Shown here in pieces: positions 41,470 through 50,864 of a DNA stretch of 64,000 nt (within the stretch, counting starts at the first letter, position 1; each line of letters begins with the position of its first letter). Location: NCBI RefSeq assembly GCF_022811925.1, contig NZ_CP065511.1:2535501-2599500 (forward strand), read 5' to 3'. The translations under genes and the position numbers were made by a program. Under the pieces are notes generated by a model. It had not been told where the DNA came from. It saw only the letters and a program-made list of their open reading frames with translations, and did no database searches. This DNA comes from Cytobacillus oceanisediminis. GTDB lineage: Bacteria; Bacillota; Bacilli; Bacillales; Cytobacillaceae.

Positions 41470-42803
41470 GCAGTATTCTGATAAAAAACGCTGAAATTAT
41501 TACAATGAATGCAGCTGAAGAAATCATTTTCGGAGACTTATATATTGTAGATGACCGCATTGCCGAAATTGGACAGAACTTAACACATAACGCAGATAAA
41601 GTAATCGATGCCAGCGGAAAGACGATCATTCCAGGATTTATTCAGACACATATCCATCTGTGCCAGACATTATTCCGCGGGCAGGCTGATGATTTGGAGC
41701 TTCTTGATTGGCTGAAGCAAAAGATCTGGCCGCTTGAGGCTTCGCATGATGAAGAGTCCATCTATTATTCTGCTATGCTCGGAATTGGCGAATTGCTCCA
41801 GAGCGGAACAACAACTGTAGTGGACATGGAAACGGTTAATCATACCGAATATGCCTTTCAGGCCATTGCCGAAAGCGGCATACGGGCACTTGCCGGAAAG
41901 GTCATGATGGATAAAGGGGATGAGGTCCCTGTTCCGTTAAGAGAAAATACCTCCAAGTCCATCCAGCAAAGCGTGGATCTCCTTGAAAGATGGCATAACC
42001 GTGATAACGGACGCATACAATATGCCTTCTGTCCCCGATTTGTCGTTTCCTGCACAGAGGAATTGCTGACAAATGTCAGGGATCTCTCTGCACAGTACAA
42101 TGTAAGAGTTCATACTCATGCATCGGAAAATGCCAATGAAATTCTGCTTGTTGAAAGAGAACTGGGCATGCGGAATGTAGTTTACCTGGACAGCATTGGG
42201 CTTGCCAATGAAAGGCTGATACTGGCCCATTGTGTTTGGCTTAATGAAGATGAAAAAAGAATCATTAAAGAGCGGGGCGTAAAGGTCAGCCATTGTCCGG
42301 GATCCAATCTAAAGCTGGCATCAGGTGTGGCAGAAATTCCATCCTTATTGGATCAAGAGGCTTTTGTAAGCCTGGGGGCGGATGGGGCTCCCTGCAATAA
42401 CAATCTGGATATGTTTAATGAAATGAGACTGGCTGCCATCATTCAGAAGCCTGTGCACGGACCAACAGCAATGAATGCGAGAACCGTCTTCAGAATGGCG
42501 ACGATCGGCGGAGCTAAGGCAGTTGGAATGGAACAGGAAATCGGAAGTCTGGAGCCCGGAAAGAAAGCAGACCTTGCTATCCTTAATCTGAATGATTTTC
42601 ATGTATATCCGTCATTTGATATCGATACTATCTCGAGGATAGTCTATTCAGCCACTCGTGCAGATGTAGAATCTACCATTGTCAATGGGAAAATTGTGAT
42701 GGAAAATCGGAAGCTGAACACAGTTGATAAAGAAATGGTTTTAAAAGAAGCGAACTCCAGCATAAAAAGGCTGCTCAAAAGATTAGAGACAGCAGTTTAT
42801 TAA
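41466..42803 (+). CDS. Amidohydrolase of the MtaD/TrzN/8-oxoguanine deaminase type
   Basis: 445 residues. Mononuclear deaminase motifs: FIQTHIHLCQTLFRG, VHTHASEN, ILAHCVWL and LGADGAPCNNNLDMFNEM. This clade deaminates or dechlorinates C-NH2 or C-Cl on nitrogen heterocycles (guanine, adenosine, triazines). It is the last gene of the operon and a good candidate for a guanine, 8-oxoguanine or 4-aminoimidazole deaminase. The C-terminus (EANSSIKRLLKRLETAVY) is an amphipathic helix that might target the shell. TTG or ATG choice: TTG 41466 overlaps the previous stop. Confidence 0.88.
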   Translation: MSSILIKNAEIITMNAAEEIIFGDLYIVDDRIAEIGQNLTHNADKVIDASGKTIIPGFIQTHIHLCQTLFRGQADDLELLDWLKQKIWPLEASHDEESIYYSAMLGIGELLQSGTTTVVDMETVNHTEYAFQAIAESGIRALAGKVMMDKGDEVPVPLRENTSKSIQQSVDLLERWHNRDNGRIQYAFCPRFVVSCTEELLTNVRDLSAQYNVRVHTHASENANEILLVERELGMRNVVYLDSIGLANERLILAHCVWLNEDEKRIIKERGVKVSHCPGSNLKLASGVAEIPSLLDQEAFVSLGADGAPCNNNLDMFNEMRLAAIIQKPVHGPTAMNARTVFRMATIGGAKAVGMEQEIGSLEPGKKADLAILNLNDFHVYPSFDIDTISRIVYSATRADVESTIVNGKIVMENRKLNTVDKEMVLKEANSSIKRLLKRLETAVY

Positions 42804-42813
42804 TCTTCTAATT

Positions 42814-42842
42814 CGGCTGAAAACATATCAGCCGGTTTTTTT
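42814..42842 (+). terminator. Terminator of the microcompartment operon
   Basis: CGGCTGA/TCAGCCG stem followed by seven T residues, 11 bases after the last stop codon. Confidence 0.9.
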
Positions 42843-42873
42843 ATGGTAAAATATAGTAAAGGGGTGTGATGTT

Positions 42874-43734
42874 GTGAAAGCCGAAATTTTAGATCATGCA
42901 AATCTAATGCAGGCTTCTGAGTTTATTGCAGAATTGAACGCCTTGCCAGAGTGTCATATAGGGTATTTGGGGACCAGTCAAAACGATATTTATCAAAGTC
43001 TGGAAGAAATGAATCGTGATGCCGTATCAGCTGCATTTATTGTCTGGGAGGGTGATGCTCTTGCTGGTTTTCTGGGTGCAGATGCCGATCTTAATAAAGG
43101 GACAGCGGAGTTATGGGGACCTTTTATACAGGAAAATGAACTTATGAGACTACTATGGGAAAAAGCACTCCATTATTTTGAAGGAAAGCTGCATACATAC
43201 TTTATATTTGCAGATACATCCAACCATGCGGCAGCCGAATTTGCATCAAAAAACGGATTTAGGCTGCAATCGGCTCAAACATACATGGAACTGAAAGATA
43301 ATTCAAGCAATGGTTTAAGAAAGGTCAGTTTATTGCCGATTCACTTTCATAGTGAATTTATTCATTTGCATGATACCTTATTTCCTCATACATATTATTC
43401 AGGAAAAGAGATTATCGAAAGAATGAATGATGATCATAAAGTCTATACATCTCTTGATGCTGATGGATTAAATGGCTATTTATATGCAGAATACAATCGT
43501 GAAGAAAAAGAAGGAAGCATTGAATTCATTGGTGTGGATCCCAATAAGCGCATGAAGGGGATTGGACGGAATTTGCTTGAAATGGCGATTCATGATCTTT
43601 TTATGAATAGTGGAGCCAAAAGCATTAAGCTTTGTGTAGAGACAACAAACGAGAAAGCGCTGTCTATTTATAAAAAAGCAGGGTTTAAAGTTGAGAGATC
43701 ATTGAATTTTTATAAGCTTGATATTCGGGAATAA
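42874..43734 (+). CDS. GNAT-fold N-acetyltransferase with two GNAT-like halves
   Basis: 286 residues. The C-terminal half is a standard GNAT domain with the acetyl-CoA loop DPNKRMKGIGRNLLE and KLCVETTNEKALSIYKKAGF. The N-terminal half has the same fold outline (FAAEFASKNGF-like AAEFASKNGF) but a degenerate CoA loop. The substrate is unknown. GTG 42874 follows AAAGGGGTGTG. It sits outside the microcompartment operon because of the terminator. Confidence 0.85.
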   Translation: MKAEILDHANLMQASEFIAELNALPECHIGYLGTSQNDIYQSLEEMNRDAVSAAFIVWEGDALAGFLGADADLNKGTAELWGPFIQENELMRLLWEKALHYFEGKLHTYFIFADTSNHAAAEFASKNGFRLQSAQTYMELKDNSSNGLRKVSLLPIHFHSEFIHLHDTLFPHTYYSGKEIIERMNDDHKVYTSLDADGLNGYLYAEYNREEKEGSIEFIGVDPNKRMKGIGRNLLEMAIHDLFMNSGAKSIKLCVETTNEKALSIYKKAGFKVERSLNFYKLDIRE

Positions 43735-43806
43735 GAGCAATAAGTTAGTGTGCTTTTGCGTTTTTAGGTAAAATATAATTAACCAGATAAAATTGGAGGG
43801 AACAAA

Positions 43807-44220
43807 ATGGCTATTGAAAACCCAAGCAGGGACGAAATCGGTGTCCTCTTAAAAAAGGCAAAGCGGATTGCTGTTGTAGGATTAAGCGGAAATCCTGAAC
43901 GCACATCCTATATGGTATCAGAGGCGATGCAAAAAGCTGGATATGAAATCATTCCGGTTAATCCGTCTGTTGATGAAGTTCTTGGTGTAAAGGCAGTGCC
44001 TAGTCTTAAAGACATCGAGGGGCATGTGGATATCGTTAATGTATTCAGGCGATCTGAGTTTCTTCCGGAAATCGCGCGGGAATTTGCTGAAATAGATGCT
44101 GATATCTTCTGGGCTCAGCTTGGAGTGGCAAACCAGGAAGCATATGATTTTCTAAAAGAAAAAGGGTACATTGTCATCATGGACCGCTGCATTAAAGTTG
44201 AACATGCTCTGACGAAGTAA
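43807..44220 (+). CDS. yneT: CoA-binding Rossmann protein YneT
   Basis: 137 residues: AKRIAVVGLSGNPERTSYMVSEAM, IIPVNPSVDEVLGVKAVPSL and VNVFRRSEFLPEI form the CoA-binding domain (PF13380 type). Function unknown. Strong binding site TTGGAGGGAAC before ATG 43807. Its place before parE matches B. subtilis and marks the right border of the accessory insertion. Confidence 0.93.
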   Translation: MAIENPSRDEIGVLLKKAKRIAVVGLSGNPERTSYMVSEAMQKAGYEIIPVNPSVDEVLGVKAVPSLKDIEGHVDIVNVFRRSEFLPEIAREFAEIDADIFWAQLGVANQEAYDFLKEKGYIVIMDRCIKVEHALTK

Positions 44221-44226
44221 ACTCAG

Positions 44227-44257
44227 CATGAGGTCTCTATAAGATCTCATGTTTTTT
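44227..44257 (+). terminator. Terminator after yneT
   Basis: ATGAG-TCT/AGA-CTCAT stem with single mismatch followed by TTTTTTATTTTTT. Confidence 0.75.
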
Positions 44258-44409
44258 ATTTTTTATAGAATCCCTGTAAATAAAGGGTTTATGCAACGGA
44301 AATAATCAGGATAAATCTTTTAAATCCCAAGATCTTATTTGCCAAAACCAAATAAATAGATAAAATAAAGCATAGACCATCCTAATTTATATGGTAAAAT
44401 ATAAATATA

Positions 44410-44421
44410 GAACACCTGTTC
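44410..44421 (+). promoter_or_regulatory. LexA (SOS) box before parEC
   Basis: GAAC-ACCT-GTTC is a perfect core of the Bacillus LexA operator (CGAAC-N4-GTTCG), with the right-hand flanking G present. It overlaps the expected start site just after an AT-rich -10 (TAAAATATA). parE-parC belongs to the SOS regulon in B. subtilis. The rest of 44258-44535 is AT-rich leader with no gene seen. Confidence 0.75.
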
Positions 44422-44535
44422 GAATATTGTTTGTTCACAAAGAAAATTGGCTGTGCAGCCGAATTCTTATACGGGTGTTCCATTGCCGTGATTTTGGCGG
44501 CATGTGTTTTTGCAGGAAATGAAAGGGGTATGTTC

Positions 44536-46518
44536 GTGGCAAGAAATCAGGAAGCTTTTGACTACAATGATGATGCCATACAGGTACTCGAAGGGCTTGA
44601 AGCTGTTAGGAAACGCCCTGGGATGTACATTGGAAGTACGGATGCAAGGGGTTTGCACCATCTTGTATATGAGATTGTCGATAATGCTGTCGATGAAGCA
44701 CTGGCAGGTTACGGGGATCATATCATTGTCAGAATACATAAAGATAATTCAATAAGTGTTCAAGATAAAGGACGCGGTATGCCTACAGGTATGCACAAAA
44801 TGGGCAAGCCGACTCCAGAAGTTATATTGACTGTCCTTCACGCTGGGGGAAAGTTTGGCCAGGGAGGCTATAAGACAAGCGGCGGGCTGCATGGTGTTGG
44901 TGCATCCGTAGTCAACGCCCTCTCCGAGTGGCTTGTTGTTAAAATTAAACGTGACGGCTTTGTGTATGAACAGCGTTTTGAGCAGGGCGGAAAGCCGGTG
45001 ACCACGCTGGAAAAGGTGGGTAAGACAAATCAATCAGGGACTACCATCCACTTTAAGCCAGATCCGTCGATTTTTTCGACTACCACGTATAATTACGAAA
45101 CACTCTGCGAGCGTCTACGTGAATCTGCTTTCCTTCTTAAAGGAATGAAAATAGAAATCATAGATGAACGCAATGACTTTCATGACGTTTTTCACTATGA
45201 AAATGGCATAGAAGCATTTGTTGAATATTTAAATGAAGAAAAGGATGTTCTTCACCCTGTAGTAAGCTTCGAAGGCGAAAGTAATGGTATTGAAGTGGAC
45301 TTTGCTTTTCAATTCAATGATGGATACTCAGAAAATGTCCTTTCATTCGTCAACAACGTCCGCACAAAAGACGGCGGTACGCATGAGGCTGGATCCAAAA
45401 CAGCGATGACAAGGGCTTTTAATGAATATGCCCGCAAAGTGAATCTTCTGAAGGAGAAAGATAAAAACCTGGATGGAGCAGATCTGCGGGAAGGATTCAC
45501 GGCTATCGTCTCTGTTCGTGTCCCGGAGGAGCTTTTGCAGTTTGAGGGCCAGACGAAAGGCAAACTGGGAACCAGTGAAGCACGTTCGTCTGTTGATTCT
45601 GTTGTATCCGAGCATTTGTCTTATTTCCTTGAAGAAAACCCTGAGACAAGCTCCCTGTTAATCAAAAAGGCGATTAAAGCTTTCCAGGCAAGAGAAGCTG
45701 CCCGCAAAGCACGTGAGGAAGCAAGGAGCGGGAAGAAGCGGAAAAAATCTGAAGCAATGCTTTCTGGAAAACTTACCCCAGCACAATCACGGAACCCGCA
45801 AAGAAACGAATTATATCTGGTTGAGGGAGATTCTGCCGGGGGATCTGCTAAACAGGGAAGGGACAGGCGCTTCCAGGCTGTGCTCCCGCTTAGAGGTAAA
45901 GTAATCAACACAGAAAAAGCAAAGCTCCAGGATATCTTTAAAAATGAAGAAATCAATACGATTATCCATGCAGTTGGGGCAGGCGTTGGCGCAGATTTTA
46001 ATCTGGACGACGTCAACTACGATAAGGTAATCATCATGACAGATGCCGATACGGATGGAGCACATATTCAGGTGCTTTTGCTCACTTTCTTTTACAGGTA
46101 TATGAAACCGCTGCTTGAAGCGGGCAAGGTGTTCATTGCGCTGCCCCCCTTGTATAAAGTAAGCAAAGGTTCAGGCAAAAAAGAAGTGATTGAGTATGCA
46201 TGGAGTGATGATGACCTGCAGGATACCATTAAAAAAGTGGGTAAGGGCTATATGCTTCAGCGCTATAAAGGGCTCGGAGAAATGAACGCTGATCAGCTCT
46301 GGGAGACGACTATGGATCCAGAGTCGCGCACACTGATCCGCGTAAAGATTGATGATGCAGCAAGAGCTGAACGCCGTGTGACCACATTGATGGGCGATAA
46401 GGTTGAACCTCGCCGCAAATGGATCGAATCCAATGTAGCGTTCGGTCTTGAAGAAGATGGAAGTATACTTGAAAATGAGAATATTTCAGTACTAGAGGAG
46501 GATGGTGTTGAATCATGA
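44536..46518 (+). CDS. parE: DNA topoisomerase IV subunit B
   Basis: 660 residues. ATPase subunit that with ParC unlinks daughter chromosomes. GHKL motifs: [27 protein letters not shown] and [42 protein letters not shown] and [14 protein letters not shown] 44536 is chosen because GAAAGGGG lies 7 bases upstream and the product starts [20 protein letters not shown], matching B. subtilis ParE; the open frame back to 44431 overlaps the leader. The end overlaps parC by 4 bases. Confidence 0.97.
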   Translation: MARNQEAFDYNDDAIQVLEGLEAVRKRPGMYIGSTDARGLHHLVYEIVDNAVDEALAGYGDHIIVRIHKDNSISVQDKGRGMPTGMHKMGKPTPEVILTVLHAGGKFGQGGYKTSGGLHGVGASVVNALSEWLVVKIKRDGFVYEQRFEQGGKPVTTLEKVGKTNQSGTTIHFKPDPSIFSTTTYNYETLCERLRESAFLLKGMKIEIIDERNDFHDVFHYENGIEAFVEYLNEEKDVLHPVVSFEGESNGIEVDFAFQFNDGYSENVLSFVNNVRTKDGGTHEAGSKTAMTRAFNEYARKVNLLKEKDKNLDGADLREGFTAIVSVRVPEELLQFEGQTKGKLGTSEARSSVDSVVSEHLSYFLEENPETSSLLIKKAIKAFQAREAARKAREEARSGKKRKKSEAMLSGKLTPAQSRNPQRNELYLVEGDSAGGSAKQGRDRRFQAVLPLRGKVINTEKAKLQDIFKNEEINTIIHAVGAGVGADFNLDDVNYDKVIIMTDADTDGAHIQVLLLTFFYRYMKPLLEAGKVFIALPPLYKVSKGSGKKEVIEYAWSDDDLQDTIKKVGKGYMLQRYKGLGEMNADQLWETTMDPESRTLIRVKIDDAARAERRVTTLMGDKVEPRRKWIESNVAFGLEEDGSILENENISVLEEDGVES

Positions 46519-48965
46519 GTTCTGCTGAAAAATTCCGGGACCTTCCTCTTGAAGATGTATTAGGCGACCGCTTTGGGCGTTATAGTAAATATATTATTCA
46601 GGATCGTGCGCTTCCAGATGCACGTGATGGGCTAAAGCCCGTTCAAAGACGGATTCTTTATGCCATGCATGTAGAAGGCAACACACACGAAAAGGGCTTT
46701 AGAAAATCTGCTAAAACAGTCGGAAATGTAATCGGCAATTATCATCCGCATGGCGATACATCTGTATATGACGCCATGGTGCGGATGAGCCAGGATTGGA
46801 AGGTTCGAAACCTTCTAGTTGAAATGCACGGTAATAATGGGAGCATCGATGGAGATCCTCCAGCAGCCATGCGTTATACAGAGGCGCGATTATCGGCCCT
46901 TTCTTCCGAATTGCTGAGAGATATTGAGAAAAGAACAGTTGAATTTATCCCGAACTTTGACGATACGTCTAATGAGCCAACCGTTTTGCCGGCTGTCTAT
47001 CCGAATTTGCTTGTCAATGGCTCAACAGGTATTTCGGCTGGTTATGCAACTGACATTCCGCCGCATCATTTAAATGAGATTATAGATGGTGTTATTTTAC
47101 GGATGGATAAGCCCGACTGTTCTATCGATGATCTGATGGAGCATATTAAAGGGCCGGACTTCCCTACTGGAGGCATCATCCAGGGAATCGAAGGAATTAA
47201 AAAAGCTTATGAAACAGGAAGAGGGAAAATCATTGTCCGCGGAAAGGCCGAATTCGAAGATTTGCGCGGAGGAAAAAAGCAAATTGTCGTTACTGAAATT
47301 CCTTATGAAGTGAATAAAGCAAATCTGGTAAAGAAGATTGATGAATTCCGCCTGGACCGGAAAGTAGAAGGGATTGCCGAAGTTCGTGATGAAACAGACC
47401 GGACGGGCCTTCGTATTGTGATAGAGTTAAAAAAGGATGCGGATCCTGAAGGCGTCCTTCATTATCTGTATAAAAACAGTGATTTGCAGATCCCTTATAA
47501 CTTCAATATGGTTGCCATCCACAATCGTCACCCGAAATTAATGGGATTAAGAGAGCTGCTGGATGCCTATATAGGCCATCGTAAAGAGGTTGTTACACGC
47601 AGATCACAGTTTGAGTTGCAAAAGGCTGAGGCGCGTCAGCATATCGTTGAAGGCCTGATGAAGGCTCTTTCTATCCTGGATGAAGTGATTGCAACGATCC
47701 GGGCTTCTAAAGATAAAAGGGATGCGAAAGATAATTTGATTGCGAAGTTTGAGTTCACTGAACCTCAGGCAGAAGCAATCGTTTCCCTGCAGCTATATCG
47801 CTTAACCAATACAGATATCACTGCCTTAAGAGCAGAGGCTGAGGAGCTTGCTAAGCTAATCGGCGAGCTTAAAGCTATTCTGGAAAGCGAGAAGAAGCTG
47901 CTCTCTGTCATTAAAAAAGAGCTAAGGGATGTCAAAAAACGCTTTGCGGATGAACGCCGTACCAGAATTGAAGCAGAGATAGAGGAAATTAAGATCAATC
48001 TTGAGGTGCTGGTAGCCAGTGAAGATGTGATTGTAACGGTAACGAAGGAAGGCTATGTCAAGCGTACCAGCCAAAGATCGTTTGCCGCCTCTAACGGACA
48101 GGATTTCGGCATGAAGGATTCAGACAGAATTATTGCCCAGCTTGATATGAATACAACCGATGTTCTCCTTGTATTTACGAATAAAGGCAACTATCTGTAC
48201 TGCCCAGTTCATCAGCTGCCGGATATCCGCTGGAAAGATCTCGGTCAGCATATTGCCAATATCATTCCGATAGACAGGAATGAATCGATTGTCCGGGCAA
48301 TTCCTGTAAAAGATTTTGAGACGGAAGAATATCTTCTGTTCATGACGAAGAACGGCATGGTAAAGAAAACTGAGCTAAAAGCTTATAAGGCCCAAAGATA
48401 TTCTAAGCCGCTTGTTGCAGTTAATGTAAAAGGCAATGATGAAGTTCTTGATGTTTATTTAACAGATGGCACGAAGGAAATATTCCTTGCCACCCATCAG
48501 GGATTCGGCCTTTGGTTCCATGAAGAGGAAGTGAGTATCGTTGGTGCCCGTGCTGCCGGCGTTAAAGGCATTAACCTGAAAGACGGCGATTTTGTTGCAG
48601 GTGCTCAGCTTATTGAGGATCAGAAAGAGCAGGCTGTCGTGATTGTTACACAGCGAGGTTCCATTAAAAAAATGAAGCTGAGCGAATTTGATCGGACTTC
48701 CCGTGCCAAGCGCGGTGTAGTGATGCTTCGTGAATTGAAATCAAACCCTCACCGTATTGTTGGCTGTGTGATTGTACGCAGCAAAGATAATTTATACATT
48801 GAAAGTGAAAAAGGCCATATAGAAGCAGTTAATGCTTCATCAATCCGTTTTAATGACAGATACTCTAATGGATCATTCATTATTGATGAATCCGAGAGCG
48901 GCAAGGCAAAATGCATCTGGAAGACTGAAGTCCAGGAAGATGATGCAGGCCAGGTGACTGAATAA
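46515..48965 (+). CDS. parC: DNA topoisomerase IV subunit A
   Basis: 816 residues. Breakage-reunion subunit: the catalytic Tyr lies in [10 protein letters not shown], the quinolone-region block is [23 protein letters not shown], and the C-terminal half has the beta-pinwheel repeats ([22 protein letters not shown]). Serine to threonine or similar quinolone changes are not evident: the block reads [10 protein letters not shown] as in wild-type ParC. A terminator follows. Confidence 0.97.
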   Translation: MSSAEKFRDLPLEDVLGDRFGRYSKYIIQDRALPDARDGLKPVQRRILYAMHVEGNTHEKGFRKSAKTVGNVIGNYHPHGDTSVYDAMVRMSQDWKVRNLLVEMHGNNGSIDGDPPAAMRYTEARLSALSSELLRDIEKRTVEFIPNFDDTSNEPTVLPAVYPNLLVNGSTGISAGYATDIPPHHLNEIIDGVILRMDKPDCSIDDLMEHIKGPDFPTGGIIQGIEGIKKAYETGRGKIIVRGKAEFEDLRGGKKQIVVTEIPYEVNKANLVKKIDEFRLDRKVEGIAEVRDETDRTGLRIVIELKKDADPEGVLHYLYKNSDLQIPYNFNMVAIHNRHPKLMGLRELLDAYIGHRKEVVTRRSQFELQKAEARQHIVEGLMKALSILDEVIATIRASKDKRDAKDNLIAKFEFTEPQAEAIVSLQLYRLTNTDITALRAEAEELAKLIGELKAILESEKKLLSVIKKELRDVKKRFADERRTRIEAEIEEIKINLEVLVASEDVIVTVTKEGYVKRTSQRSFAASNGQDFGMKDSDRIIAQLDMNTTDVLLVFTNKGNYLYCPVHQLPDIRWKDLGQHIANIIPIDRNESIVRAIPVKDFETEEYLLFMTKNGMVKKTELKAYKAQRYSKPLVAVNVKGNDEVLDVYLTDGTKEIFLATHQGFGLWFHEEEVSIVGARAAGVKGINLKDGDFVAGAQLIEDQKEQAVVIVTQRGSIKKMKLSEFDRTSRAKRGVVMLRELKSNPHRIVGCVIVRSKDNLYIESEKGHIEAVNASSIRFNDRYSNGSFIIDESESGKAKCIWKTEVQEDDAGQVTE

Positions 48966-48974
48966 GATTTATTT

Positions 48975-48998
48975 GCCCCTGTGAAAACAGGGGCTTTT
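48975..48998 (+). terminator. Terminator after parC
   Basis: GCCCCTGT/ACAGGGGC stem with a 4-nt loop followed by TTTTATC. Confidence 0.88.
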
Positions 48999-49140
48999 AT
49001 CGTTATAAGCTGTAGGGAAATTGGTTCATCCGGTTTTTGATGACTATATTGAGGTTAAAGATTTGTGAAGTTAAAAAGGATTCTGAATAATATTATTCTT
49101 CTGATAGTTATTTTGTATAAAAAATTAATATAATCTCATG

Positions 49141-49154
49141 TGAAACCGATTAAA
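49141..49154 (+). promoter_or_regulatory. Catabolite-response (cre)-like element before alsT
   Basis: TGAAACCGATTAAA agrees with the CcpA cre consensus (TGAAARCGNTTNCA type) at about 12 of 14 positions. It lies just after a possible -10 (TATAAT, about 49129). The other 330 bases of the 48999-49328 gap are AT-rich with no gene or known RNA seen. Confidence 0.4.
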
Positions 49155-49328
49155 AATATTTGTTTTTGAATTGGGAATAACAATGTTTTCCGCTTAATAT
49201 CAGGGTTTTTGAAAATTTTTAAACCATTGGAATGAATATTCGACTTGTCTATTAAAAATTCTTTTGATAGATTATAAGGAGTGTGTTGTTTTTGTGAAAT
49301 AACAATAGAATGGATTAGGGGGAATAGC

Positions 49329-50759
49329 ATGGGTTTGTTGGAATCAATCGTAGGCTTTCTAAATGACCTTTTATGGACGTACATTTTGATTGCCGCACTA
49401 ATAATTTTGGGATTATATTTCAGTTTTAAAAGCAGGTTTGTCCAATTAAGATATTTTGGTGAAATGTTCAGAATATTGGGCGATAAAGCGATGGTATCTG
49501 CAGAAGGGAAGAGAGGGATATCATCCTTTCAGGCTTTTACTATTAGTGCAGCCTCCCGTGTAGGTACAGGTAATATAGCCGGTGTAGCAACTGCAATTGC
49601 TGCAGGGGGGCCAGGGGCTGTCTTTTGGATGTGGCTCATCGCTTTTATTGGGGGAGCATCCAGTTTCATTGAAAGTACTTTGGCGCAGATTTATAAAGTG
49701 AAAGATAAGGATGGTTTTCGCGGCGGTCCGGCCTACTATATGGAAAAAGGGCTGAATAAGCGATGGATGGGAATAATGTTTGCAATCATTATTACATTCT
49801 GTTTTGGTCTGGTTTTTAACTCTGTTCAATCGAACACCATCTCTTTAGCTTTTAATGAAGCGTTCGGTGCGAGCCGTCTAACCATCGGACTTGTGCTTGC
49901 GGCATTAACGGCGATCATCATTTTCGGCGGCGTTAAACGGATTGCATATGTGTCACAAGTCGTTGTGCCGATAATGGCGGTTATATATTTAGCTGTCGCT
50001 ATTGTAATTGTCATGATGAATTTTACTGAAATTCCTAATCTGGTTGGCAGCATTGTTAAAGGAGCTTTTGGGCTTGATCAGGCTGCTGGCGGAGCAATGG
50101 GTGCTGCAGTGATGATGGGTATTAAAAGGGGTCTCTTTTCAAACGAAGCAGGAATGGGCAGCGTGCCAAATGCAGCTGCTACAGCTTCAGTTTCCCACCC
50201 TGTAAAACAAGGATTGATTCAAACCCTTGGGGTATTTGTGGATACGATATTAATATGTTCTGCTACCGCTTTTATCATCCTTCTATCAGGTGAGTATGCT
50301 AATTCTGACCTTACAGGCATTGAATTGACACAGGCAGCCCTTAGCACACATGTTGGATCATGGGCACCTATGTTTATAGCTGTTGCTATTTTCTTATTTG
50401 CGTTCACATCTGTTATCGGAAATTATTATTATGGAGAAACAAATATTGAATTTATTAAAGAAAGCAGCTCTGCGTTATTTATTTATCGCATTGCCGTACT
50501 TGGAATGGTTATTTTCGGATCTGTAGTTGATTTAGCAATCGTTTGGAGCCTCGCCGATTTATTCATGGGCATAATGGCCATCATTAACTTTATTGCAATT
50601 GTATTGCTTGCTAAAATTGCCTTTGCAGCTCTGAAGGACTATAAGGCACAAAGAAAAGAAGGAAAAGACCCTGTGTTTTATGCTGACTCTATCCCAGGTC
50701 TAAAAGGTATTGAATCCTGGGAAACGAAAGAAAATGCTTTAAAAAAGGCAGCTAAATAA
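49329..50759 (+). CDS. alsT: AGCS-family sodium:amino acid (alanine/glycine/glutamine) symporter
   Basis: 476 residues with about 10 membrane helices. Signature blocks: ISAASRVGTGNIAGVATAI, FRGGPAYYMEKGL and IKRGLFSNEAGMGSVPNAAA. AGCS carriers import small neutral amino acids with sodium. It follows parC as alsT does in B. subtilis. ATG 49329 (GGGGGAAT upstream) is preferred to 49281. If the operon upstream makes glycine from purines, this carrier is not linked to it; it belongs to the conserved backbone. Confidence 0.93.
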   Translation: MGLLESIVGFLNDLLWTYILIAALIILGLYFSFKSRFVQLRYFGEMFRILGDKAMVSAEGKRGISSFQAFTISAASRVGTGNIAGVATAIAAGGPGAVFWMWLIAFIGGASSFIESTLAQIYKVKDKDGFRGGPAYYMEKGLNKRWMGIMFAIIITFCFGLVFNSVQSNTISLAFNEAFGASRLTIGLVLAALTAIIIFGGVKRIAYVSQVVVPIMAVIYLAVAIVIVMMNFTEIPNLVGSIVKGAFGLDQAAGGAMGAAVMMGIKRGLFSNEAGMGSVPNAAATASVSHPVKQGLIQTLGVFVDTILICSATAFIILLSGEYANSDLTGIELTQAALSTHVGSWAPMFIAVAIFLFAFTSVIGNYYYGETNIEFIKESSSALFIYRIAVLGMVIFGSVVDLAIVWSLADLFMGIMAIINFIAIVLLAKIAFAALKDYKAQRKEGKDPVFYADSIPGLKGIESWETKENALKKAAK

Positions 50760-50773
50760 TTTATTGGTTACAG

Positions 50774-50802
50774 CCTCTTATCCTTAGGATAGGAGGTTTT
50801 TT
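50774..50802 (+). terminator. Terminator after alsT
   Basis: CCTCTTATCC/GGATAGGAGG stem (one G-T pair) with loop TTA and six T residues. Confidence 0.88.
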
Positions 50803-50864
50803 GTGATTTTACATGTTATTTCCATAATTGGGCAAGATAATAAAAAAATAGGGAGGATTCGTAA

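Noticed and set aside
18920..42803. Complete urate-allantoin pathway (pucL, pucM, uraH type)
   Set aside because: No uricase, 5-hydroxyisourate hydrolase, OHCU decarboxylase or ureidoglycolate enzyme is visible; the allantoinase-like protein alone does not establish the route.
44431..44535. N-terminal extension of parE
   Set aside because: The extension overlaps the LexA box and leader, lacks a binding site, and is absent from known ParE proteins.
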